Source of the DNA: Acidobacteriota bacterium
Lineage (GTDB): Bacteria > Acidobacteriota > Terriglobia > UBA7540
Length of the DNA stretch: 7,195 bases
Reading direction: 5' to 3'
NCBI GenBank assembly: GCA_021780055.1
Contig: JAJXZM010000153.1
Coordinates: 1-7,195 of the forward strand
Below the pieces are notes generated by a model, which was not told where the DNA came from, ran no database searches, and saw only the letters and a program-made list of their open reading frames with translations. Position numbers and translations under genes: made by a program. Positions within the stretch are counted from its first letter, which is position 1. The number at the start of each line of letters is the position of its first letter. Positions 1-6,955 of this stretch are shown piece after piece.

Positions 1-332
1 ATACTCTCGCCCCGGCGGCCGGCGAATTACAGATGTCACTTAATCTGGTCGGCAGGCCAGTTGAGCAGATTCTCCCTCTCGTCGGAAAGACGGCCTGCGA
101 ATGAACCAAACGGCCTTCCCTCTGTACCCGTACAGGCGCTCCGGATTTCTTTCCTCCGGTGGCCGGAGCGGGAGGAACCTGCCCAAGCCAGTTCGCCGGC
201 AGGTTCCTTCAATCAGAGTTTTTGTCAAAGACCAGGTTTTGTGGTTTCTCCTTGATGCCTGCCGGCTCGCGCCCTTGTGGGGCCCGTGGCGCCCGCCTCA
301 AACTGCCCGCCACGCCCTCAAGCACACCTGGC
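1..332. other. Non-coding stretch downstream of the receptor gene
   Basis: No gene is supported on either strand. Short open frames exist (minus 228-40 from TTG; plus from 61, 101 and 159) but have no ribosome site at a sensible distance and no recognisable domain. The stretch contains several inverted repeats and no tRNA-like fold. A TTGACA at 228-223 on the minus strand has no good -10 partner. Confidence 0.6.
122..208. repeat. Cluster of three consecutive inverted repeats
   Basis: Three stems lie end to end, 1-2 bases apart: CTGTAC/GTACAG (122-127 with 130-135), CGCTCCGG/CCGGAGCG (137-144 with 163-170, alternatively CTCCGG/CCGGAG with a 3-base loop at 154-168), and AGGAACCTGCC/GGCAGGTTCCT (173-183 with 198-208, 11 perfect pairs, 14-base loop). 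The first has only 2 bases between its arms, so it would not fold fully as RNA. On the minus strand they begin 125 bases after the receptor stop codon. No T-run follows on that strand. They may act as an RNA 3' end, a mobile palindromic repeat, or a structured RNA. Confidence 0.5.
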
Positions 333-3300
333 CTAGAAGCTCAGCTTTGCTCCCACTTGGATAATCCGATTTCCACTTCCACCAAAAATCTTACCGGCAG
401 ATGCGATGGGCGGACCCCCATCCCTGGTATCAGCAATTGTGGCGTTGGGACTGCCTAGGTTGAAATGGTTGAAAGCATCAAGGAAGTCTCCTCGAAGCTG
501 AAACTGGAACCGCTCAGTAATCTTGAAGTTCTTCAGAGCACTGATGTCCCAGTTCCAGAAGCCAGGCCCAAAAATGGAATCCCGCGAGGAATTTCCCCAC
601 GTCCAGGGCTGCGGCGGCGCAAATGCCCCCGGATTAAACCATTGCACGCCGCTGATGATGTTGTGGGAGTTCTGCTGGCCCGAGTAGAGAGATGAGCCTG
701 AAACGCGGTCCGCTCGCCCTCCCCACCAGCCGACAAGGCTTGAAGGTACTTGGAAACCAACTGAGAAAGGCAACCCTGTCCCGTAACTGGAGACACCGGA
801 AACTTCCCATCCACCCAACACAGCCTGGCCCAAGCCGTTCATGTTGCCGAGGAATTGCTTGCCGTGACCGAACGGAAGTTCATAAATGTAGTCAAAAACA
901 AGCTGATGCCTGCGCACGAACGGCGTGTTGCCATAGTCAAGATTCGGGAAGTGCCAGTTCTGCGGCCCGCCAACAAGGTCAACGTTATCAAGGCTGCGGG
1001 TCCACTGGTACTGGGCTTGTACCATGAGCCCTTGTGAGAACCGCTTGTTCAACTCAAGTTGGAGCTGACCGAAGTTCTGCTTTCCGCCGCTCCTGGTCGC
1101 ATCAAAGTTTGCCCATGGCTGCAAAGGTCTCTGGTTCTGAATGGTTTCATTGGGAGTCTGAGCAACAGGCACATTGACATCCCCAAAGAACCATTGCAAG
1201 TGATGAGTCTGGCTTCCCACGTAGGAGATTCGGCCCATCCAGTCGTGGGCGAATTGATGCTCCCCTGTCAGGTTCCACTGCTGGACGACTGCGTTCTTGA
1301 AATCCCGCTGCATCGAGAAAATGGTGGGATGAGGAGGCGCTCCGCCGGCCACTTGGAGCGAAGCCGGGAAAGGATCGGCGAAGGTGATATCGGGGGGAAA
1401 AGGTGAAGTCGGATTGCCAGGCAGCTGAGTAACATAGTTCAGACCGGAATATCCGCCAAGCCCACCCATCCAGGGGGGGTTGAGAACGTCATCCCGCGCA
1501 CCCACAAACGTGGGAACGAAGTTATAGTACACGCCGTAGCCACCTCGGAAGACAGTTCTAGTTCCGCCGAACGGACGCCACGCAACGCCGAACCTTGGCC
1601 CCCAGTTGTTCTTGTCCCCAACCATATAGAACTCAGGCAGGCCGAGTGCTTTGGTCGTGGTAAACGGATAGGCGTTGAACAAAACCGACGACGCGCCAAA
1701 GGGTGGCAAGGTGGGAGTGGCAGAGTTTTGGGGAAGCGCCAGCTGATTTGTCTTGAAATCGTAGTAAGTGGAGTAACCATCCTGCCACTTCCAGGGGCTC
1801 TGATATTGGTAACGCAGCCCGTAGTATAGAGTTAGCTTTGGAGAAGCCTGCCAGGTGTCCTGAACATAGAAATCCCATTCGCGGGAAGAGTATACCCCTT
1901 CAAAGTGCCCTGCAGTGCCGGTTGTGGATTGGTTCGCAACTCCCAAGAGAAAATCAGCAAATGCATTCCCTTGGGACTTGGGTTGCCCGGGCCACCCTTT
2001 GTTACCTGTCCATTGCCCGTTAAAAGTAAAGCTTCCCAGCGGTGCATTCGGATTGGGGCCGTAGTTCTTGTATGCCGTTTCGTCAACGCCAAACTTGAAA
2101 GTGTGCCTTCCTCTTACATAAGTCAGGTTGTCCGTGTACTCAAGATCTGGCTCCTGACCATAATATCCCTTCCCGATGTCCGTAAACATACCCGTATACC
2201 CCAGGATGCTCATCGTTGGAAGGCCCCGATTAGGGCTGGGGGTCAACCCGGGAAAGAGAGATCGAGGGTCAAAGTTAAGGTTCTGCCCGCTCCGGATGCC
2301 GGGGTGATTAAAGTAGGCGGCACGAAATTCGTTAACCGTATTGGGATTGAAGGTGTGAGTTTCCACCAGCGTATAAGTGAACGTTTTGTAGCCATAATTT
2401 GACCCGTTCCCGTAGGTCGGCGGGGTACCGAGCGCCCATTCCCACGGGAGTCCCACATTCCGGCTGTAGATGCCGTAAAGGCTGTCTCGATCAGAAATCT
2501 GATAATCAATCCTCAGGTCGGCAGCGTTGACGTTCTGGGCGGTAGAAACCAAACCGAAATAGTTTTGAGAACCGAAGGGCAATCCCCCTGTATTCGCGAT
2601 ATCCGGTGGGGGCATGAACGTCAAAAGTGTCTTCGACTGGTCAGCAATCATGCTCCCAGGAATCATGTTGTTGGCGAACGGGTCCCCCGTAAACGGGTTG
2701 TACAGTTGCGTCCCACCTGCGGCGGTGCAAATGCCACTGCTATCATAAGTGGAGCAAAGGGCAGAGAAATCCCCCTGCCGCATGGCCGTCGATGGGAAGA
2801 CCAACTGGTCCTGACTGTATATCCGGTTCCGTATCCCGGCATAGTCAAAGAAGAAAAAAGCCTTGTTTCGCCAGATCGGTCCACCGACATTGAACCCGAA
2901 TTGGTTGCGGACAAACGGAGCACGCGGTTTTCCTAGTGCATTGTTCAGGAAGGTATTGGCATTGAGCGATTTGTTCTGATTGAATTCGTAAACCTCCCCA
3001 TGGAACTGGTTTGTCCCCGCTTTCGTCACCATCGTCACTGTGCCAAGCTGCTTGTACTCAGCGTTTGTATTGACGGCATCCACTTTGAACTCTTGAAATG
3101 AGCCTATCGCCGGCAAGCTCACCGACCCCAGGCCGAATGAGTAAGCCGCGGCCCCGTTGCCGGGGTCATTGGCCTGAACACCATTTATGGTGAAATTGAA
3201 TGAACCCCAGTGCGTGCCGCCGCCAGTCTGCGGGCTTGACCAACCCCAGGAAACCTGCGCGCCTGGAACCAAGTTCATCAACCCATCAATGTTCTGGAAT

Positions 3301-3755
3301 GCAAATGGCAGGTCGGCAATCTGACGCGTCGTGATCGCCCCGCCGACGGTGGCTGATTCCGTATTCACCAGCGGCGCCCTCCCTGAAACACTCACCACCT
3401 GATGCGTAGCGCCAACCTCTAGTGCAACATCAACGCGCACGGATTGCGCAGCCAGGACTCTAATCCCAACTGTGCGGAAGGTCTTGAATCCATCCTTGCT
3501 TGCCGTGACGCTGTACGTTCCGGCTTGGAGGTTTGGAACCGAGAAGGTGCCCGCCGAGTCGGTCATCGAGTCAACGGAGATTCCAGTCCCCTCGTTGGTC
3601 ATAGTAATCTTTGCACTCGGCACAACAGCCCCGGTGCTGTCCTTGACTTGTCCCACAATAGTGCTCGAAATAATCTGCCCGTAGAGAAGACCACCCGCTA
3701 ACAATCCAATGACAACGACACCAAGGCGCACCCACTTCTCACAATACGCTCTCAT
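333..3755 (-). CDS. Oar-like TonB-dependent receptor with N-terminal carboxypeptidase-regulatory-like domain
   Basis: Outer-membrane receptor of 1140 residues, expected to import a ligand into the periplasm using TonB energy. Residues 1-27 form a signal peptide (basic MRAYCEKWVR, then a hydrophobic VVVIGLLAGGLL core ending YGQ). Residues about 33-115 are a carboxypeptidase-regulatory-like beta-sandwich (VGQVKDSTGAVVPSAKI, then GTFSVPNLQAGTYSV). Residues about 125-245 are the plug, with FTINGVQANDP, followed by the family-typical VTKAGTNQFHGEVYEF. The rest is a long beta-barrel ending KLSF, a terminal Phe as expected for BAM-assembled proteins. No clear TonB box was seen. The ATG at 3755 is chosen because AGGAGG lies 9 bases upstream and it begins directly at the signal peptide; the open frame continues to a TTG at 3821 without a ribosome site. 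Such receptors form large paralogous sets in Acidobacteria; the ligand is unknown. The class is secure. Confidence 0.93.
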   Translation of the reverse strand: MRAYCEKWVRLGVVVIGLLAGGLLYGQIISSTIVGQVKDSTGAVVPSAKITMTNEGTGISVDSMTDSAGTFSVPNLQAGTYSVTASKDGFKTFRTVGIRVLAAQSVRVDVALEVGATHQVVSVSGRAPLVNTESATVGGAITTRQIADLPFAFQNIDGLMNLVPGAQVSWGWSSPQTGGGTHWGSFNFTINGVQANDPGNGAAAYSFGLGSVSLPAIGSFQEFKVDAVNTNAEYKQLGTVTMVTKAGTNQFHGEVYEFNQNKSLNANTFLNNALGKPRAPFVRNQFGFNVGGPIWRNKAFFFFDYAGIRNRIYSQDQLVFPSTAMRQGDFSALCSTYDSSGICTAAGGTQLYNPFTGDPFANNMIPGSMIADQSKTLLTFMPPPDIANTGGLPFGSQNYFGLVSTAQNVNAADLRIDYQISDRDSLYGIYSRNVGLPWEWALGTPPTYGNGSNYGYKTFTYTLVETHTFNPNTVNEFRAAYFNHPGIRSGQNLNFDPRSLFPGLTPSPNRGLPTMSILGYTGMFTDIGKGYYGQEPDLEYTDNLTYVRGRHTFKFGVDETAYKNYGPNPNAPLGSFTFNGQWTGNKGWPGQPKSQGNAFADFLLGVANQSTTGTAGHFEGVYSSREWDFYVQDTWQASPKLTLYYGLRYQYQSPWKWQDGYSTYYDFKTNQLALPQNSATPTLPPFGASSVLFNAYPFTTTKALGLPEFYMVGDKNNWGPRFGVAWRPFGGTRTVFRGGYGVYYNFVPTFVGARDDVLNPPWMGGLGGYSGLNYVTQLPGNPTSPFPPDITFADPFPASLQVAGGAPPHPTIFSMQRDFKNAVVQQWNLTGEHQFAHDWMGRISYVGSQTHHLQWFFGDVNVPVAQTPNETIQNQRPLQPWANFDATRSGGKQNFGQLQLELNKRFSQGLMVQAQYQWTRSLDNVDLVGGPQNWHFPNLDYGNTPFVRRHQLVFDYIYELPFGHGKQFLGNMNGLGQAVLGGWEVSGVSSYGTGLPFSVGFQVPSSLVGWWGGRADRVSGSSLYSGQQNSHNIISGVQWFNPGAFAPPQPWTWGNSSRDSIFGPGFWNWDISALKNFKITERFQFQLRGDFLDAFNHFNLGSPNATIADTRDGGPPIASAGKIFGGSGNRIIQVGAKLSF

Positions 3756-3764
3756 GGCTGCTTT

Positions 3765-3770
3765 CCTCCT
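3765..3770 (-). promoter_or_regulatory. Shine-Dalgarno site fixing the receptor start
   Basis: The minus strand reads AGGAGG here, 9 bases before the ATG at 3755-3753. The longer frame beginning with TTG at 3821 has no comparable site, and would put 22 polar and basic residues ahead of the signal peptide. Confidence 0.85.
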
Positions 3771-3823
3771 AAATCCCCATCGTTTAGGGTGTTTGACCCA
3801 AGCCCCAGCCAAATCGTTCAATC

Positions 3824-3853
3824 TACATAGAAGAATGATTTCAAAACTGTCAA
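3824..3853 (-). promoter_or_regulatory. Candidate sigma-70-type promoter of the receptor gene
   Basis: On the minus strand a perfect -35 box TTGACA (3853-3848) is followed after 18 bases by TATGTA (3829-3824), a weak -10 matching consensus at three of six positions. Transcription would start near 3817, giving a leader of about 60 bases before the ATG at 3755. That would place the alternative TTG at 3821 upstream of the transcript, again favouring the ATG. The -35 box is clear; the -10 and start point are inferred. Confidence 0.5.
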
Positions 3854-3881
3854 GACCTCTTTACTAAAAGATATGTAATGC

Positions 3882-3887
3882 TGTCAA
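3882..3887 (-). promoter_or_regulatory. Second upstream TTGACA box
   Basis: A second perfect TTGACA lies 34 bases upstream of the first, both inside the 8-mer CTTGACAG. The best -10 at normal spacing is poor (TAGTAA at 15 bases, GTAAAG at 17). It may be a weak distal promoter, or half of a repeated regulator site rather than a working -35 element. Confidence 0.3.
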
Positions 3888-3927
3888 GCAGATTTTCAAA
3901 TAGGTGGGATAAGCGAGGGACATGGGA

Positions 3928-3944
3928 ATTCTGCTAAGCAGAAT
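3928..3944. repeat. 17-bp perfect palindrome, possible operator
   Basis: Arms ATTCTGC (3928-3934) and GCAGAAT (3938-3944) are perfectly complementary around a 3-base centre TAA. It lies between the CutC-like gene and the receptor, about 75 bases upstream of the proximal -35 box. No T-run follows it on the minus strand, so it does not look like a terminator for the upstream gene. A dimeric regulator site is the simplest reading; I do not recognise the motif as a known family operator. Confidence 0.45.
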
Positions 3945-3960
3945 AAAAGGTTTCGGTGGC

Positions 3961-3984
3961 ATCCTCGAGGATTGTTGCTCGAGC
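3961..3984. repeat. Paired CTCGAG palindromes after the CutC-like gene
   Basis: A perfect 12-bp palindrome ATCCTCGAGGAT (3961-3972) is followed by the 8-bp palindrome GCTCGAGC (3977-3984). The two CTCGAG cores (3964-3969, 3978-3983) can also pair with each other as a 6-bp stem with an 8-base loop, starting 3 bases after the CutC-like stop codon. The minus strand has no adjacent T-run, so a Rho-independent terminator is not supported. Confidence 0.4.
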
Positions 3985-3986
3985 CT

Positions 3987-4766
3987 TCACGAAAATATCA
4001 GGTTGTGGGCCTCCTGAACCTTGGCCCTGTCAACTCTTCCGGAAGCCGTGTGGGGCGTGCGTACTGCCGTCCCCAAGTGGAATGTGCGGATATTCGTATG
4101 GCGGCGAAGAGTAGACAGCATGTCAAGCTCGAGACCCCCGAGGACGATCCGGCGGCCAGGGCCGAGCGCTTTCTCATAAGCAGGAATTCGACGCATTCGT
4201 TCGGCAAGGCTTCCTGCGCCGCAGGTCACCATAGCCCGGTCTACCTGCGGGAAACTCCGCAACGAATGAAGGGCCGCCAGTGGGTTCTTCGTGAATTCGA
4301 TCACATTATGAATCGTGTAGTGCGTGGCAGGAGCCGCATCGATAATCTCGCTTAATGTCTTTAGATCGAGAACGCCGTCCCGGCTGTAGCCTGTCAGGAG
4401 GCCGTCAATTTTCAACCGGGAAAGCGCGCGGGCATGAGACTTAAGTTCTTCAAGCTGTTTCCTGCCCCTCAAGGCAAAGTCGAGCTGGAACCTGACATCC
4501 AGGCGCAGCATCACTCTCGCAGTCAGCGGCACCTTTCGCAGGATATTCTTCACCAACGGCAACGGGGGCGTCAGGCCGCCCTGGCTGAGCTGCACCTCAA
4601 TTGCCATGCGGCTTGCCCCGCCATGATAGGCAGCAAGGGCATCATCGACAGAAGAAACAATGACTTCAAGCTCGGATGTCGCGCCAACCGCTCCAGCACA
4701 CAAAGCGCCTGCCGGAATTGCAGCGGCTGCTGCAACAAGCCCCCGAAGAAGATCACGCCGATCCAT
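3987..4766 (-). CDS. CutC-fold (TIM-barrel) protein with twin-arginine signal peptide
   Basis: 259 residues. Residues 1-26 look like a Tat signal: R3-R4 in DRRDLLRG, a hydrophobic Ala-rich stretch (10-24), and an AGA cleavage candidate at 24-26. From residue 32 the protein follows the CutC family: LEVIVSSVDDALAAYHGGASR, then QGGLTPPLPLVK (62-73), a variable barrel, IDGLLTGYSRDGVLD (120-134), HYTIHNVIEF (149-158), VTCGAGS (180-186) and TFHLGTA (228-234). Several family signatures are changed: the VELC region reads MAIEV, the RPRGGDF region reads RLDVRFQ, and FHRAFD reads IHNVIE; the two histidines are kept. Family CutC is called a copper homeostasis protein, but its activity is poorly established and members are normally cytoplasmic. 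The start is firm: ATG at 4766 with AAGGAG 7 bases upstream and an in-frame TGA immediately before it. It lies 88 bp after the NAL-family gene, probably co-transcribed. The fold is likely; function is unknown. Confidence 0.8.
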   Translation of the reverse strand: MDRRDLLRGLVAAAAAIPAGALCAGAVGATSELEVIVSSVDDALAAYHGGASRMAIEVQLSQGGLTPPLPLVKNILRKVPLTARVMLRLDVRFQLDFALRGRKQLEELKSHARALSRLKIDGLLTGYSRDGVLDLKTLSEIIDAAPATHYTIHNVIEFTKNPLAALHSLRSFPQVDRAMVTCGAGSLAERMRRIPAYEKALGPGRRIVLGGLELDMLSTLRRHTNIRTFHLGTAVRTPHTASGRVDRAKVQEAHNLIFS

Positions 4767-4854
4767 TCACATGCTCCTTTGCTTTACCGCGAAAGTCAGG
4801 TTTCGGAATACTCTCACAACCAGTGTCACGCCATATAATAGGGGAAATACTGAT

Positions 4855-5829
4855 TCACGTCGTCGTCCCTGAGACCGCGTTCGGGTTGCGAGGTAGGTTG
4901 AGCCGGTCGAGTGCTTCGAGAACCTTGCCGTTCAGGAAAAGAATGTGCTGCCGGTCGTGATCATTCACTTCCAGGCTGGCTTCCCTGACAACCGCTTCCG
5001 GAATGATCCCACGGGCTGCGAGAAGAGACTTCTCAACGTGGTGAAGCAGTTCAAGATTCTGCAGGCTGAAGACAATTTGGGGCAGCACGGCCCGGAAGGC
5101 CTCATAAGCTTCATCCTTCTGTCCTTGCGTCGCCAACCGGAAAACCAGGGCCAGGATATCCACCGCCCCAAGGCTCGGCATGACCCCGCAAATCCCGGTC
5201 GGAATCAATTCAAGCATGTACATACCGCCCCAGCCCTCCAAAACTCCAACTTCGCCCGAAGTCTCCTGAACAATGGCTTCCACCTTTGTGGCCATCAGGG
5301 GCTCCTCAAGCTTGATGTAACGGAAGTGCGGGTGGGTCCGGTGCAGGTTCGCAATGAACTCCGGGCTGACCGTGGTGCCGCCGGGATTGAAATCCTGAAT
5401 AACCATGGGTGTATCAATCGCGCTCAAGATGTGATCGAAGTAGCGGAAAATGTCGCGCTCTCCAAGAGGGAATAAACGCGGCACGGAGACTGAAACCGCA
5501 TTTGCCCCAGCCTGTTGAGCCCCGAGCGCCGCTGTTTTTGCGTGCATTGCAGAAAAGGCGTTCACCTGCCCGATCACGGGCATTCGTCCAGCCGCCTGCT
5601 TTACAGCTTCTGCTATGATGCGGTGCCTTTCGTCATCTGAAAGCTTGTAGAACTCGCTGGCGTAAGCGGGAAGGCACACTGCGCATGCCCCGCTGGCACA
5701 GGCAAAGTCCACCAGAGACCTCAGGCTTTGCCAGTCGATTTCCTGGTTTCGATTAAAAGGCGTGGGAACAATTGGAACAATGCCCCTGATCTGCAAAGTC
5801 AGGTATTTCCTCTCCGCTCTTGCAATCAA
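4855..5829 (-). CDS. DHDPS/NAL-superfamily Schiff-base aldolase or dehydratase (not canonical DapA)
   Basis: 324 residues, a usual length for this class I aldolase superfamily. The core starts at RGIVPIVPTPFN (15-26). The Schiff-base lysine is K173 in FRYIKLEEP, at the expected barrel position; GWGGMYMLELIPTGICGVMP (199-218) matches the late barrel strands. DapA residues are missing: the GTTGE loop reads AYASE (55-59), the YNVPGRT strand reads DFNPGGT (146-152) with Asp in place of the catalytic Tyr and Gly in place of Arg, and the PYY loop reads PRL. Lysine biosynthesis is therefore unlikely. The QD segment recalls 2-keto-3-deoxy sugar acid dehydratases such as the L-KDA type, judged from memory only. 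The start is TTG, with AGGAGG 5 bases upstream and an in-frame TAG overlapping that site. It lies 69 bp after the EamA gene. Confidence 0.85.
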   Translation of the reverse strand: MIARAERKYLTLQIRGIVPIVPTPFNRNQEIDWQSLRSLVDFACASGACAVCLPAYASEFYKLSDDERHRIIAEAVKQAAGRMPVIGQVNAFSAMHAKTAALGAQQAGANAVSVSVPRLFPLGERDIFRYFDHILSAIDTPMVIQDFNPGGTTVSPEFIANLHRTHPHFRYIKLEEPLMATKVEAIVQETSGEVGVLEGWGGMYMLELIPTGICGVMPSLGAVDILALVFRLATQGQKDEAYEAFRAVLPQIVFSLQNLELLHHVEKSLLAARGIIPEAVVREASLEVNDHDRQHILFLNGKVLEALDRLNLPRNPNAVSGTTT

Positions 5830-5834
5830 ACTAA

Positions 5835-5840
5835 CCTCCT
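5835..5840 (-). promoter_or_regulatory. Shine-Dalgarno site supporting the TTG start of the NAL-family gene
   Basis: The minus strand reads AGGAGG, 5 bases before TTG at 5829-5827. An in-frame TAG at 5841-5839 excludes any start further upstream, and conserved family sequence begins only about 14 residues in, so the rare TTG is the best start. Confidence 0.75.
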
Positions 5841-5898
5841 ATGCATTCGAAGGGGACTCTGCGCTGCCACAGTCACCCACCCATTCACACGACCGGAT

Positions 5899-6837
5899 CT
5901 ATTCTACGGCTGACGATCCGGCGACGGTCATTTCAGAGCCGGCGCTTTGCTTTTCCCATACCGTAATCAGCAGGGTGCTTCCAAGAATGATGATTCCGCC
6001 GACCAGCGCCAGAGGAGCAAGTCTTTCTCCAAGCCAGATCACAGCGATTGGGATGCCGAAAAATGTGATCAGATAATTTGAAAGAGCAGCCTGGATCGCG
6101 TCAAGCTGTTTGAGCGCTTTCAGGAACAAAACCATCGACAAAAAGTTATGGAAGAACGTCAGCAGCGCCAGCCCAATCCAAGTCCGGGCGGTAAAGCTTG
6201 GGATGTTCCGGAACACACTACCTTCTTCAGCCATCACCAGAGGAGTCATCAGAATGAACATTCCCACGTAGGTGTAGAAAAGAACTTCCAGGGGTGAATA
6301 TCGTTCCAGCACCTTCTTGCTGTAAGAGTTGTAAAATGCACTGCCCAAAGTCCCGAGAAGGATCAAGGCGTTCCCCAATAGGTAGCCCTTCCCGAAGTTC
6401 ATGTGTTCAAAATCCAGGTTGGAGCACATCAGGACGCCTGCGATGGCGAGCGCGAAGCTGATCCAGCGCACGCGTGTCATCCGCTCCGAAAGAAGAATGT
6501 ATGCTAGCAGGGCCGTTGAGATCGGCAGAGTCAACATCAGCAAAGCGGCATTGCTGGCCAGAGACCATCGCGTCCCCCAAGTGATGAAGACCTGCCCGGG
6601 AAATATGCCCAGAAGCGCAAGGAGAAAGAAAGCGACAAAGTCTCGCTTGGAGCGTTCGTTCTTGTTGGAGCCGCCTCGCCTGTCCATCACGACCATAGGA
6701 AAAAGCATCACGGTGGCCAGGGTCATGGGTCCCCAAACGGTGAAAAGGGCACCCACCTGATCCTGTACCAATTTGACACATGTGAACTGGAGAGCCCACA
6801 TGAAATTGCATGCAAACAGTAAGAGCCAGGAGCGCAT
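5899..6837 (-). CDS. EamA/DMT-superfamily transporter
   Basis: 312-residue inner-membrane protein of the drug/metabolite transporter superfamily, probably moving a small metabolite in or out. It shows the two-EamA-repeat layout: helices near residues 3-21, 30-50, 67-86, 92-116 and 122-138 form repeat one, ending LSERMTRVRWISFALAIAGV; helices near 150-170, 184-203, 218-240, 247-269 and 273-293 form repeat two, ending WLGERLAPLALVGGIIILG. The paired (S/G)ER turns before the last helix of each repeat are typical. The hydrophilic tail from about 295 should be cytoplasmic. ATG at 6837 is preceded by AGGA 7 bases upstream. It lies 118 bp after the dehydrogenase fragment and 69 bp before the NAL-family gene, so a transport role in the same pathway is plausible. 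Family is secure; substrate and direction are unknown. Confidence 0.92.
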   Translation of the reverse strand: MRSWLLLFACNFMWALQFTCVKLVQDQVGALFTVWGPMTLATVMLFPMVVMDRRGGSNKNERSKRDFVAFFLLALLGIFPGQVFITWGTRWSLASNAALLMLTLPISTALLAYILLSERMTRVRWISFALAIAGVLMCSNLDFEHMNFGKGYLLGNALILLGTLGSAFYNSYSKKVLERYSPLEVLFYTYVGMFILMTPLVMAEEGSVFRNIPSFTARTWIGLALLTFFHNFLSMVLFLKALKQLDAIQAALSNYLITFFGIPIAVIWLGERLAPLALVGGIIILGSTLLITVWEKQSAGSEMTVAGSSAVE

Positions 6838-6862
6838 TGTGTGGTCCTAACTTTGGTATCGT

Positions 6863-6876
6863 CCGATAAAAATCGG
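6863..6876 (-). promoter_or_regulatory. Small hairpin in the leader of the EamA gene
   Basis: CCGAT and ATCGG are perfectly complementary around a 4-base loop (TTTT on the minus strand), 25 bases upstream of the ATG. It could be a leader RNA hairpin or a short operator. A 5-bp stem can arise by chance. Confidence 0.2.
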
Positions 6877-6955
6877 CCCTGAAACGGCTGACGTTCCGTC
6901 TGGCATGATGGTAGAAAACTTGAATTCAGCCGCGACCAGGCCCGAAAACAGATCT

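Noticed and set aside
173..223. Plus-strand terminator formed by the 11-bp stem and the T5 at 219-223
   Set aside because: The T-run is 10 bases beyond the stem, and no plus-strand gene ends here.
40..228. Minus-strand 62-codon open frame starting at TTG
   Set aside because: No ribosome site at proper distance (an AAGGAG lies about 19 bases upstream), no recognisable domain, Arg-rich composition, and it runs across the inverted repeats.
61..458. Overlapping plus-strand open frames at the left end
   Set aside because: Low-complexity Pro/Arg/Ser-rich translations with no family resemblance; the longer ones run into the antisense of the receptor gene.
3964..3983. Rho-independent terminator after the CutC-like gene
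   Set aside because: Only a 6-bp stem and no T-run directly following on the minus strand.
3987..4766. Naming this gene cutC with a copper homeostasis role
   Set aside because: Export signal and loss of several signature residues make transfer of that function unsafe; only the fold is supported.
4835..4840. TATTAT as a -10 box of a private promoter for the CutC-like gene
   Set aside because: No acceptable -35 box at 16-18 bases upstream; the short gap favours co-transcription.
4855..5829. Calling this gene dapA (dihydrodipicolinate synthase)
   Set aside because: The Tyr-Thr-Tyr residues and the pyruvate-binding Thr-Thr pair of DapA are absent, although the Schiff-base lysine is present.
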